Notes: a model not told the origin generated them from the sequence alone. A DNA stretch of 19,375 nt from CAZCDS01 sp964497585 (GCA_964497585.1 CAZCDS010000093.1:1-19375), one strand, 5' to 3'. Counted from the first letter of the stretch, positions 7,173 through 15,523 are shown. Numbers and translations: made by a program.

Positions 7173-10121
7173 TCAGAGAGCAGCACCGATATCGCGGTTG
7201 AGACGCTCTTGCTCCTCCTCCTGATCAGCTATCGCCTTAGCTTCTTCTACCAACATCCCCTCGTTCCCTGGCCTTTTGAGAATTTGGTCAACCCGTAAGG
7301 CCTGAGAGAAGCTATCAAAGCCATTCTTCCGAGCAAGGTCGTTCCAGGTTTCGTACAGTGTGTTTATCCTCTTGGCGCTCTCGTCTCCAAACTGAGCAGC
7401 AATTGCCACTAGTATGACACCATCAATGGCTGTGGCTATTACTGATGTGTAAGGTTGTATCCCAAGGATGTCTCTCATTCTTTTCTCTGTATCCTCTTTA
7501 TTGCCACCTTCCGTAGTCAGGGCATCCACCGCCTCCCACCAGCTGTATAACTTGCCAGCCTTTGGAACTCCCCCCATCAATGTACCAAGTAAACTTTGTT
7601 GGAAATCTGAGAAAGGACCTGCCAAAATCTCTGCCTCCCTATCGAATTCCTCATTCCATTTTGTCAGCTCCGAAAGAAATTGTTCTTGAGACTGAGTTAA
7701 TCCGTGATTCGGATTGGAATCACCATTAGTTGTTGTAGGTATCGATCCCTCAGGCACCTGGGATATAGGCCCCTGATACTGCGGAGCGTCTCCAATCGGT
7801 TGCGCTGCTGAATCGGGGTCGGGGTGCTTCTGAAGCACAATCTGACCTTCGCCCTGCGTCTGCCCTCCACCTTGATATGGACCCGGTTCAGGGGTACCTC
7901 CTGACACTGAGCCCTGGGAGTCAACTGTTATAGTGCCGCCCACCGGACCTATGTTGTCCTTACCCCGACAAACCAAAAAGCATAGTCCGCGATGGCTGCC
8001 GCATATGGGCTCACAGTTCTTTCCTTCCACCGCCCTGCACGTATCATTGCATTCGTCTTTTTCATTTCTTGAAGTCTTGAAAACCGCCTCACCCTCCTTA
8101 GCTCCAGGACAGTACCACCCGTCGTAACAATCTTCGACTATTTTTTCGTCCCGAAACTTGTCAACTTCCTGCACCCAATTGCCCATCTCTTCTTCCCAAT
8201 GTTGATAAATGTCGGTGGCTTGCTCGGCTATTTCTGGCATGCTCGGCCATCCGCCTGGAAGAACTGGCCCGATCGGCGGCAAGAATCCCCCTTCTACTGG
8301 CATTTCGGGAAACGGAAGAGAGTCGCCAGATCCTACGCCACGGCAATATGCTGCACACGGGTCCATAACAGCCGACATGCCTTTAGCCGTAAGGCCAAAC
8401 GATAGGAGGTCTGAGGTACCTTGAATAAGACCACCAACAATCGGCGTGTCCTTAGTACCTTCAACCACAGTTTCTGCAAAATTCGTGGTCAAATCTGTAA
8501 GAAGCTTTCCACCTTCCGTCGCAAGGCTCTCTAAGGTGCCTCCGATGGAAAAGCTGCCCCTGCAATTTCTCAAACATCTTTCGTACGGGTCATCGTGGGG
8601 AAATCCCCGAACCAATTGGTAGCTGTAGCTCGGTGGATTCTGTTTGTTCGTGCGCACCGCTTTATTTGACCTATCCCTACTCGATACCTTTGTCTTAGGC
8701 GTAGTCGTCCGGGTCGTGGTCCTGACCAGTGTTGTCGACGTGGAGACTCTTTGTTGCGAGGTGGTGACCGTCGTCCTTTTGGGACTTGAAGCGTACGTCC
8801 TCCCCTGGTCACTGTTGTCCACCGTTATTCTTCCCTGAGGTTCTTCGGGAGCGCGGGTGGCAGTCACGCTCGTCCTTCTCTGATGGGGTTTGGCCTTCCG
8901 TTTGCGCCTGCACCTACCATTCACGTATTCGAGGCCGGGATACCTCTCGCAGGCCCTCCGCCGTGCCTCTTCCTTTGATATGGTCGGCCCGGTCTCAGGT
9001 GGGGGAGGTTGATACGTCTCCTGCTGAGGAGGAATGTCGGGCTGCTCTTCTGAGAGTTCGTAATCAGGGATATCGTCGAAATCCTCATCCCCTTCGAAGT
9101 CAAGTGGATATGGACCCACGGGTTGAGGACGATGCCGAATCAGGTCCCCAACAGAGGGCAGCTGGTTCAAAATACCTGTAATCGTACCCAAAATCGACGA
9201 GTTGCCCCGTGATCCTGACTGATAACTTGTACTTGGAGTGCTCGGCGTTTGCGTAGAGGGCGGTGGACTGTACCTACTCCCACCATACCTTAGGAATGGG
9301 TTGGGAAGCGCTGGACCCTTGGCCTTGAGGTCGACCGAGGCTCCCTTGTCCAGAAGGAGCTTGACTGCGCGAGTGTTCCCCGAATTGTTTCTGGCCATCA
9401 TGAGCGCCGTCGTACCCGTGGGAGTCCTCGCGTTGATATCCGCGCCCTTCTCCACAAGCACTTTGACTACATCAGCGTACCCTGCTTCAGCAGCCACCAT
9501 CAGGGGAGTGAATCCCCCGGCCGTGGCCCCGTTGACCCGTGCACCCTTTTCGCAGAGCAGCTTGACCAGCCCGGCGCGAGGGGTTCCAGCCGCCAGGATC
9601 AGACTCGTGGTACCATCTTTGCTCTTGGCATTGACCTCGGCTCCCTTGGCCAGCAAGACGGCCGCGGTCCGCTGGTCTCCGTTCGCGCATGCGGTCATGA
9701 GAGGCGTCGCGCCGGCTCGAGGCTCCGCGTAGTTCACGTTCGCGTCATGATCGAGCAGCAACTGGGTCATCGCGGTATCCCGCTTGGCCACTGCTACCAG
9801 GAGGGATGAGATGCCCTGCCTATTCGCGATGTTGGGATCGGCCTTCTTCTCAAGGAGGAGCTTCGCCACGGCAAGGTCTCCCATGGCCGTCGCGACGACC
9901 AAAGGCGTGTCCCCTTCCCTGGATCTGGCATTGACGTCATAGCCCTTGCCGATGAGTTCCTTCATCATCTTCAGGCCCGGGAAGTGCGGAGGCCTCTTCT
10001 GCGCCTGCACGGGCCTTTTAGGAACCTTTTTCTCGGGGGTATCCTTGGCGGGGCTCTCTAGAGAAAGCCCAAGAAGGAGCATGGTCCACAGTGCCAGCGC
10101 GTATGCGAGTTGCTTCTTCAT
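7173..10121 (-). CDS. Large secreted ankyrin-repeat protein with Cys-rich C-terminal region
   Basis: This is a 982-residue predicted exported protein. A signal peptide (MKKQLAYALALWTMLLLGLSL) precedes about six ankyrin repeats plus a partial one (residues about 52-264), seen in repeated G.TPL..A...G......LL.KGA.VN patterns. Next come a Pro/Ser/Gln-rich and acidic linker (about 280-382), then a strongly basic Thr/Ser-rich stretch (about 396-487). A Cys-rich region follows (516-718: CLRNC, CAAYC, CYDGWYC, CNDTC, CEPIC, CFLVC), likely disulfide-bonded outside the cytoplasm. After another Gly/Pro/Gln linker, a helical C-terminal part contains a hydrophobic segment (TSVIATAIDGVILVAIAAQF). I recognise no enzyme in the last 700 residues. 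The start is fixed by GAGGTGA five bases upstream. Ankyrin repeats bind proteins, so it may be a scaffold, substrate or effector of the neighbouring secreted caspases. Confidence 0.85.
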   Translation of the reverse strand: MKKQLAYALALWTMLLLGLSLESPAKDTPEKKVPKRPVQAQKRPPHFPGLKMMKELIGKGYDVNARSREGDTPLVVATAMGDLAVAKLLLEKKADPNIANRQGISSLLVAVAKRDTAMTQLLLDHDANVNYAEPRAGATPLMTACANGDQRTAAVLLAKGAEVNAKSKDGTTSLILAAGTPRAGLVKLLCEKGARVNGATAGGFTPLMVAAEAGYADVVKVLVEKGADINARTPTGTTALMMARNNSGNTRAVKLLLDKGASVDLKAKGPALPNPFLRYGGSRYSPPPSTQTPSTPSTSYQSGSRGNSSILGTITGILNQLPSVGDLIRHRPQPVGPYPLDFEGDEDFDDIPDYELSEEQPDIPPQQETYQPPPPETGPTISKEEARRRACERYPGLEYVNGRCRRKRKAKPHQRRTSVTATRAPEEPQGRITVDNSDQGRTYASSPKRTTVTTSQQRVSTSTTLVRTTTRTTTPKTKVSSRDRSNKAVRTNKQNPPSYSYQLVRGFPHDDPYERCLRNCRGSFSIGGTLESLATEGGKLLTDLTTNFAETVVEGTKDTPIVGGLIQGTSDLLSFGLTAKGMSAVMDPCAAYCRGVGSGDSLPFPEMPVEGGFLPPIGPVLPGGWPSMPEIAEQATDIYQHWEEEMGNWVQEVDKFRDEKIVEDCYDGWYCPGAKEGEAVFKTSRNEKDECNDTCRAVEGKNCEPICGSHRGLCFLVCRGKDNIGPVGGTITVDSQGSVSGGTPEPGPYQGGGQTQGEGQIVLQKHPDPDSAAQPIGDAPQYQGPISQVPEGSIPTTTNGDSNPNHGLTQSQEQFLSELTKWNEEFDREAEILAGPFSDFQQSLLGTLMGGVPKAGKLYSWWEAVDALTTEGGNKEDTEKRMRDILGIQPYTSVIATAIDGVILVAIAAQFGDESAKRINTLYETWNDLARKNGFDSFSQALRVDQILKRPGNEGMLVEEAKAIADQEEEQERLNRDIGAAL

Positions 10122-10126
10122 AGCGA

Positions 10127-10133
10127 TCACCTC
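10127..10133 (-). promoter_or_regulatory. Shine-Dalgarno site fixing the ankyrin gene start
   Basis: GAGGTGA lies five bases before the ATG at 10121, choosing it over an in-frame ATG eight codons upstream. Confidence 0.7.
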
Positions 10134-10179
10134 GACAATCCTCAAGCCTGAAATTCAAACCCTGCCGGAGGGGTTGGAA

Positions 10180-10208
10180 CCCTGTACAAGTGTTTGTTCT
10201 TTACAGGG
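10180..10208. repeat. Inverted repeat between DUF4384 and ankyrin genes
   Basis: CCCTGTA and TACAGGG (perfect 7-bp arms) flank a 15-base spacer. A second, smaller hairpin with AACCC/GGGTT arms lies at 10158-10175. No T-run follows on the minus strand, so it is more likely an operator or mRNA processing structure than an intrinsic terminator. Confidence 0.4.
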
Positions 10209-10271
10209 CTGATCCCGGTCTTCCGTGGCCGGTCTCCGTTCCGTCGGCGGACTTGATTCCAGCAGACCTGC

Positions 10272-10886
10272 CTATTTCTCCACCACGTCGAAGCTCATCT
10301 CGACCGTAGCCCATTTCTTGGGATCTATGTCCTTAAGCACAGCTGCGATATCCTTGAGCACGAGCGCGGGATTCTTCATGGTCAGGAAGGCCTCCCCTCC
10401 CTCACTTTGCGCCACCGGCTTCTTCAACTCATCCTGCAGCGAGGAGACCTCGCCAAGGATCGGGTCGACGCATGCGAGCACTTTGACCTTTTCCAGCCCT
10501 GCGGGACCGTTGACTTTCAGGGCATACTTGCTGTCCTTCGGAGGGATGGTGTAGCTCTTTCCCTTTTCCGCCTTGTTGTCCGTCTGCCATTTGTTCGGGA
10601 AGAGAATCGTCGTCTTTCCGCTGGTTCCCATATCGATTATGGCGACGTAGCAGTCCTTGTCGGCTGTGAAGCCGAACACAATCTCTTCTCCGGGTTTGTA
10701 CTCATTCTTTGTCCCCTCGCGCCAGAATTCCAGGGCGATCCCTGGGTTCTCATTCTTGATCTTGTCGGCTATTCCTATGAGGTCTTCGGCTGACTCAGCC
10801 CCGATAATGTCTGAGCCGGAACCGCCGACCATGATCGCGGCACAAACGAGTGCGAAAATCCACCCTGCTTTCCTCAAGCAACTCAT
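10272..10886 (-). CDS. Secreted stand-alone DUF4384 protein
   Basis: This is a 204-residue predicted exported protein. Residues 1-30 are a signal peptide (basic CLRK, hydrophobic WIFALVCAAIMV, cleavage near IIGAES). The DUF4384 core covers about residues 60-140: YKPGEEIVFGFTADKDCYVAI, DMGTSGKTTILFPN, and a KVNGPAGLEKVKVLA strand. This domain is a beta-rich module of unknown function found in exported bacterial proteins, often beside protease or OmpA-like domains. It closely resembles the N-terminal half of the DUF4384-caspase protein, including Cys in the DCY motif, GTSG and the PN turn, but has no protease domain. It may be a free partner, decoy or regulator of the fusion. The start has a perfect AGGAGG, six bases upstream. 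It is the first gene of the secreted cluster in transcription order. Confidence 0.88.
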   Translation of the reverse strand: MSCLRKAGWIFALVCAAIMVGGSGSDIIGAESAEDLIGIADKIKNENPGIALEFWREGTKNEYKPGEEIVFGFTADKDCYVAIIDMGTSGKTTILFPNKWQTDNKAEKGKSYTIPPKDSKYALKVNGPAGLEKVKVLACVDPILGEVSSLQDELKKPVAQSEGGEAFLTMKNPALVLKDIAAVLKDIDPKKWATVEMSFDVVEK

Positions 10887-10890
10887 CGTT

Positions 10891-10898
10891 CTCCTCCT
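10891..10898 (-). promoter_or_regulatory. Strong Shine-Dalgarno site of the DUF4384 gene
   Basis: AGGAGGAG lies just before the ATG at 10886, and decides the start over an in-frame ATG ten codons upstream. Confidence 0.85.
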
Positions 10899-10927
10899 AG
10901 TCTGGTTGCATGCCATTGGAGCGCAAT

Positions 10928-10991
10928 CGGGGAGAGTGTCGATCCCCGGCTTTCCCGACTGTGATAGTTCCTTGGGGCACTTTCATGTGCC
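10928..10991. promoter_or_regulatory. Two inverted repeats in the leader of the DUF4384 gene
   Basis: CGGGGA-9-TCCCCG at 10928-10948 and GGCAC-6-GTGCC at 10976-10991 lie 40-105 bases upstream of the start. They could be an operator or leader hairpins. I could not place a convincing sigma70 or sigma54 promoter; a GG...GC pair within the second repeat has spacing one base too long for sigma54. Confidence 0.35.
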
Positions 10992-11176
10992 GCCCCTTCT
11001 ACTCGAGTATTCTGTGCTCTCGTCTTGGCTCTTCCACCGGTAGAAGGTCGACCGAGGGCACTCCCGGTCGTCTCAGCTACGCTGTGATCGAGAGGCCTTC
11101 GGTCCGCAAAAGCGCCACGGCCCCGCGATCTGCTCTCCCTGTTCCCGAGAATATCGCCGACCAGGCATCTTGCCGC

Positions 11177-11465
11177 TCAAACCAAGTTCATCTTTTTTTT
11201 CAGCGCTATCAGCTCCTGGGAGAGTAGAGCCACTGTGTCCCTGAGCTTCTGATTCCCTTGTTCCAGCTCCCGCACCGGAGGATCTCTCCTCGGTCGACTC
11301 CCTTTGATAAACTCCGCAGCCCCTTGATCCAGACGTTTCCGCCACCGATACGGCGTCATGGGATGTATCCCGTGCTTTTCGGCTACCGCAACCCCGTTTC
11401 CGGTTGTCTTAGATCGCCAGCTTCTGATTGGGCGTGAATCTCTCCCGCTATCTCTTCTCCGCCGA
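11177..11465 (-). pseudogene. Decayed IS3-type transposase orfA
   Basis: Reading the minus strand, SAEKR, a TAG stop, RERFTPNQKLAI and another stop lie in one frame (11412-11465). VAVAEKHGIHPMTPYRWRKR then continues in another frame and runs to 11177 through a coiled-coil-like segment (ELEQGNQKLRDTVALLSQEL) ending KKKMNLV. Together these match the usual layout of an IS3/IS911-type OrfA: N-terminal helix-turn-helix, then a leucine-zipper-like helix. At least one frameshift and two in-frame stops make it inactive. No OrfB catalytic domain follows, so it is a remnant. It separates the two-component module from the caspase cluster. Confidence 0.7.
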
Positions 11466-11853
11466 TGTCAGTTGAACATTCGCCCGTCGTTTTCCTCCAG
11501 TCCAGGGGCTCATATGAGACCCCTCACGTTCGACCAACACCATTCTCTCTCAAGTTCTGTCTAACCGGCCTTGACCATCATAATGGTTCACAGAGAGGTC
11601 ACGACCATTCGCATACCGTTTTCCAGGCATTTATTGTGCCAGAACAGGGTCAGAAACAAAAAAGATGGAAAATGTTGTAAAGACGAGTAGTTGGAGTCGG
11701 TGCGAGAATCTGAATGGTTAGAGTTTGAGGTCCTGACTCTGACCGGCTGCGAGCGATATCGCTCCTGCAAAATGAGAACAGAAGATAATGATAAGAAAAG
11801 CAAGTAGTTACTGGATGAGCGCATAGCGCTCGCGAGCAATCACCAATGAGCGC
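11466..11853. other. Intergenic stretch with several palindromes, no gene seen
   Basis: About 390 bases lie between the sigma54 regulator and the transposase remnant. The right part holds GGTTAGAGT/ACTCTGACC (11716-11744), GAGCGATATCGCTC (11751-11764), GAGCGC-ATA-GCGCTC (11817-11831), and TGAGCGCTCA (11847-11856) overlapping the regulator stop codon. The minus-strand frame at 11588-11839 has no ribosome binding site and no recognisable product. Confidence 0.5.
11817..11831 (-). terminator. Possible terminator hairpin after the sigma54 regulator
   Basis: A perfect GAGCGC/GCGCTC stem with a three-base loop starts 22 bases past the regulator stop. On the minus strand it is followed by a pyrimidine-rich but not pure-T stretch (CTTGCTTTTCTT, some bases later), so it is only a weak intrinsic terminator. 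Confidence 0.35.
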
Positions 11854-14067
11854 TCACCGATCGTACATCCCGAACTTGATCATGTAGCGCTTCAAGGCAT
11901 GCCGGGATATTCCCAGGATCGCGGCTGCCTCCTGCTTTCTGCCTTCCGTACGCTTGAGGGCTTCGATGATCATCGAACGCTGGGTCTGCTCAACAACCTG
12001 CTTGAGAGATCCGGCATGCTCACGGCTGTCTGGCGACCGTTGGGAGGCCGATGTGCTCGTGTCCAACGCGATGTGACTCGGACTCAAAGGTCTGCCCCGT
12101 GCGAGAATTAATCCTCTCTCTAATACGTTTCGCAGCTCCCGAACGTTGCCCGGCCACTGATATGAGGATAGTTTGTCGACTACCGCGGGGTCAATCTGGG
12201 GCCCCGACTCGAGTTGCATCTCGACCGTGAGATGGGAAATCAATGCACGCATCAGGAGGGGAATATCCTCAATCCGCTCCCTCAGGGGCGGAATCGCTAT
12301 GGAGAATACTTTAAGGCGATACAAGAGATCTTTGCGAAAACTTCCCGCTTCCACGACTTGATTCAGATCCTTGCTCGTAGCCACGAGCAGTCGGGCATTG
12401 ACCTTCACCGGCTGTTCTCCCCCAACCCGAGCAAAGGAGAACGTATCGAGAAAGGTCAGCAGCTTGGCCTGCACGGGCAGTGGGAGTTCCGCGATTTCGT
12501 TGAGCAGGAGGGTCCCTCCCTCGGCTAGTTCGAGTAATCCGCGTTTGCGGTGAGCGGCCCCGGTGAAGGCGCCCACTTCGTAGCCAAAGAGTTCTGATTC
12601 AGCAAGCTCCACCGGAACCGCGGCACAGTTCACCGCGTAGAAGGGACCATCTGTACGGCTGGATTGATCATGGATGTATCGTGCCAGGTAATCTTTCCCG
12701 CTTCCGCTCTCCCCCGTGAGGAGTATTATGCTGTCTGTCTCCGCGGCCAAGTGAGCGCTGGCCATTGTGGCCTGCATTGTAGGAGACTCGTACTCACGGG
12801 TAGAGGGCTTATGGCTAAGGTCACCACGCAATCGCTCTGTGATGCTCCGAGAAATCCCACAGAGCCCTACGATCTCACCTTGCGCGTTCCTCATCGGGGC
12901 CTTGATGTCGAGAAAGGTCATCGGGCTTCCGTTCACACGTCTCACATGCTCTTCCTCAATCGTTTCGCCATCAAGTACGCGGCAAGCCACCTTTCTCAGG
13001 TGATCTCCTGCCTCCGGTCCGAAAAGATCCTCATCGGTCCGACCAAGGATGTCTGAGGCGGGGCGTTTCAAAAGGTCTTCCATGCAAGGATTGATAAAGG
13101 TATATTTCAGGGTCCGATCTTGCACGAAAATGCAGTCGGTAGCTGTCTCAACAATGGCTCGAAGGACTTCCTCACGCTTAGCCAGAGCACTCTGAGCCTC
13201 GGCTCTCAGGGCAATTTCATCTCTCAGTCTTTCGTTTGCGTCTGCCAGCTCCGCGGTCCGCTCTTTGACCCGAATCTCAAGTTCGTCATGGGCATGTTTT
13301 AGTGCCGTTTCAGCCGCCTTCTTCGCGGTGATGTCGTATAACAGGCAATAAGTGAACTCTGACGTGCCGCTTTCATCGCGTTGGGATTTGCTGTGCAAGG
13401 ATACGGCAATGCGCGACCCATCTTTCCTGCCCACGTTGAACTCAACGCCATTGATATCTCGGCACGTTTTGAATAGTGAGAGGGAATCGCCCAATACCTG
13501 AGGAAGCTCTGCGCTCAGAAAATCAGCCAGGTGATTTCCGAGTACCTCCTCAGGAGCATAGCCGAGCATTTCATACAATGCCTTGTTCGCGTCTACTATG
13601 CGTCCCTCTCGGTCGAGCGTGACATACGCGGATGGGGCATCTTGATAAAGGATCCTGAACCTCTCTTCGCTCTGCTTGAGAAGTTTCTCCATACTGTGTT
13701 TGTACAGGGCCATCTCGACCGCGCTCTGCAGCTCCTTGTCCGTCCAGGGCTTGAGCATGTACCCGTGGGGCTCAGTCCTTTTTGCCCTCGCCAAGTCCTC
13801 GCTCTCCGCGTGGACTGTGAGGTAGATTACAGGGAGATCCTTGCGTGATCGAATTTGCCGGGCGGCCTCGATGCCATCGATGGCACCTTCAAGCTCAATA
13901 TCCATGAGCACGAGATCAGGATTGGTTTGCTCCGCCTTCTCGATGGCTTCCTCCCCCGAAGGGACCGAAGCAGCAATCTCATAGCCCATGGATGCCAGGC
14001 ACTCCTCCAGATCCTTGGCAGCCAAGACGTCGTCTTCAACTATGAGAATACGAGCACCCGAAGCCAT
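11854..14067 (-). CDS. Receiver-PAS-PAS-sigma54 AAA+-Fis response regulator
   Basis: This is a 737-residue cytoplasmic sigma54-dependent activator. The receiver (1-120) has acidic Asp12/Asp13, phospho-acceptor Asp56, Thr84 and Lys106. Two PAS domains (about 132-250 and 297-413) flank a coiled coil (250-297) and may sense a small ligand or redox state. The AAA+ domain (about 425-650) has Walker A GESGSGKD (452-459), the sigma54-contact loop GAFTGA (499-504), a Walker B region GGTLLLNEI (517-525), and WPGNVREL. Residue 523 is Asn where the family usually has Asp. A Fis-type helix-turn-helix (about 690-733, RKQEAAAILGISRHALKRYM) ends the protein. PAS domains between receiver and AAA+ are unusual compared with NtrC-type regulators. 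The start is one base after the kinase stop, with GGGAGGT inside the kinase end, so translation is probably coupled. Confidence 0.93.
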   Translation of the reverse strand: MASGARILIVEDDVLAAKDLEECLASMGYEIAASVPSGEEAIEKAEQTNPDLVLMDIELEGAIDGIEAARQIRSRKDLPVIYLTVHAESEDLARAKRTEPHGYMLKPWTDKELQSAVEMALYKHSMEKLLKQSEERFRILYQDAPSAYVTLDREGRIVDANKALYEMLGYAPEEVLGNHLADFLSAELPQVLGDSLSLFKTCRDINGVEFNVGRKDGSRIAVSLHSKSQRDESGTSEFTYCLLYDITAKKAAETALKHAHDELEIRVKERTAELADANERLRDEIALRAEAQSALAKREEVLRAIVETATDCIFVQDRTLKYTFINPCMEDLLKRPASDILGRTDEDLFGPEAGDHLRKVACRVLDGETIEEEHVRRVNGSPMTFLDIKAPMRNAQGEIVGLCGISRSITERLRGDLSHKPSTREYESPTMQATMASAHLAAETDSIILLTGESGSGKDYLARYIHDQSSRTDGPFYAVNCAAVPVELAESELFGYEVGAFTGAAHRKRGLLELAEGGTLLLNEIAELPLPVQAKLLTFLDTFSFARVGGEQPVKVNARLLVATSKDLNQVVEAGSFRKDLLYRLKVFSIAIPPLRERIEDIPLLMRALISHLTVEMQLESGPQIDPAVVDKLSSYQWPGNVRELRNVLERGLILARGRPLSPSHIALDTSTSASQRSPDSREHAGSLKQVVEQTQRSMIIEALKRTEGRKQEAAAILGISRHALKRYMIKFGMYDR

Positions 14068-14068
14068 G

Positions 14069-15523
14069 CTACCTCCCGTGCCTGGGCACGTCTCCTCTGA
14101 ACTTCACCCGCACTTCTGTTCCCTTGTTTCGGATGATGTCCACGGTCCCTCTGAGTTGGCGAGAGAACGTGCGCACGAGAACCAGGCCTAAGGTTACCGG
14201 GTTTTCAAGGTCAACATATGCCGGTATTCCAACTCCATTGTCACTTACAACAAGCTCAAAATCCTGGTTGGTGGCCAACCGGAGTGATACCATGATTTCA
14301 CCTCCACCCTCCTTGGGAAAGGCGTGCTTGAGAGCGTTGGAGACCAGTTCGGAAGCGATGAATCCCAGTGGCAGGGCTGTGTCCGGTTCGAAGGAGACCT
14401 CCTCAATGTCGCGGTTCACTGTCAGGGATCGCCCGATCTTCCCGTAAACTTCCAAGAGGTGGTCAAGTAGGCTGTTCAAGTATTCCCTTACGCTCAGGTG
14501 ACCGATGCTCTTGGATTGATACAGCTTCTCGTGCACCATGCCGATGCATCTCACCCTGAAATCGGCCTCCGCGAACAGGCTGGCCAGCGACTTGTCATTC
14601 ATACGCCTAGCCTGGAGCCTGAGCAGGCTCGACACTGCCGAAAGGTTATTCTTCACGCGATGGTGCACTTCCCTGAGAAGCGCCTCCTTCTCTCGTAATG
14701 CTGCCCGAAGCTTTTCCTCGGCTTCCTTCCGCTCGGAGACATCACGCACAACAACAAGAATGAGGTCTTCGCCCCGTATGCCTATCTTGCTGAAAACCAC
14801 TTCCAAGTCGGAGACAGAGCCGTCGTCGTGGCGTATGGCCTTCCACTCACAGATCCTGCGGTGCCCTGCAAGGGCCTCTTCCCATATCTCCTCCATCGAT
14901 TCCTGCGGCTCCATTGGGCCGTAGTAATGGTCTGCCCTCATGCTGAGCGGCCCGGGAAGCGCCTCGATCCCGAACATCTCGAGTGAGGTGCTGTTCAACC
15001 GGATTATGCGGCCTTCCTTGTCATGCACGAAGATGGCGTCATGCACCCCGTTGAAGATCGCGGACAGCGCCTCGTCCACTTCTTCCCACGTGACCGTGTA
15101 ATCGGACTCCTCGGCCAGTACACGGCCAACGCCCAGAAGCCCCTTGAGGGGAGGATCGGATTGATTCACCAATGAAAATTCGATGGCTAACCGGTGACCA
15201 TCCTTATGACGAAAACGCTGACGTGCCCTGCGTGTAGTTCCCACTGGACCGTTCCATACTTCGTTCGCAACCCGGAGGATGGTTCCCAGGTCCTCGGGGT
15301 CGACGAACTCGGCCGGATTGAAGTGGGCCGCCTCCTCTTCCGTTATGCCGGCATGCTTGAGCAAGGCACGATTGAAATACCGCAACTCACCTTCCCGGCT
15401 GTAAAGCTCAATGGTTTCATCCACACCGTCCAGGATCGCTCTGAAAAAATCTCGTTCTTCGAGGGTTTTTTCCAGTTTCTCGATGAGTTCATCCTTCGTG
15501 TTTTGCCGGTAATTCTCAGACAT
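14069..15523 (-). CDS. Soluble PAS-PAS HisKA_2 sensor histidine kinase
   Basis: This is a 484-residue cytoplasmic sensor kinase with no transmembrane segment or signal peptide. Two PAS domains occupy about residues 22-135 and 148-267. They are followed by a HisKA_2 dimerisation region with the HHRVKNN box (287-293), where phosphorylation is expected on one of the two His. The ATPase domain has the N-box ELVSNALKHAF (Asn396), the G1 box VVSDNGVGIP (Asp428) and a GLVLVRTF G2 region. This is the kinase class that often pairs with PAS-containing regulators. The stop lies one base before the start of the downstream regulator, so the two are a cognate pair by arrangement. GGGGGAG precedes the start. 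The upstream beta-barrel gene ends 78 bases before it and may be co-transcribed. Confidence 0.93.
   Translation of the reverse strand: MSENYRQNTKDELIEKLEKTLEERDFFRAILDGVDETIELYSREGELRYFNRALLKHAGITEEEAAHFNPAEFVDPEDLGTILRVANEVWNGPVGTTRRARQRFRHKDGHRLAIEFSLVNQSDPPLKGLLGVGRVLAEESDYTVTWEEVDEALSAIFNGVHDAIFVHDKEGRIIRLNSTSLEMFGIEALPGPLSMRADHYYGPMEPQESMEEIWEEALAGHRRICEWKAIRHDDGSVSDLEVVFSKIGIRGEDLILVVVRDVSERKEAEEKLRAALREKEALLREVHHRVKNNLSAVSSLLRLQARRMNDKSLASLFAEADFRVRCIGMVHEKLYQSKSIGHLSVREYLNSLLDHLLEVYGKIGRSLTVNRDIEEVSFEPDTALPLGFIASELVSNALKHAFPKEGGGEIMVSLRLATNQDFELVVSDNGVGIPAYVDLENPVTLGLVLVRTFSRQLRGTVDIIRNKGTEVRVKFRGDVPRHGR

Noticed and set aside
10971..10991. Possible sigma54 promoter upstream of the DUF4384 gene
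   Set aside because: The GG and GC elements are 11 rather than 10 bases apart and the flanks do not match consensus.
11588..11839. 83-codon frame on the minus strand in the palindrome region
   Set aside because: No ribosome binding site, Ser/Tyr-rich sequence without a domain, and it covers several hairpins.
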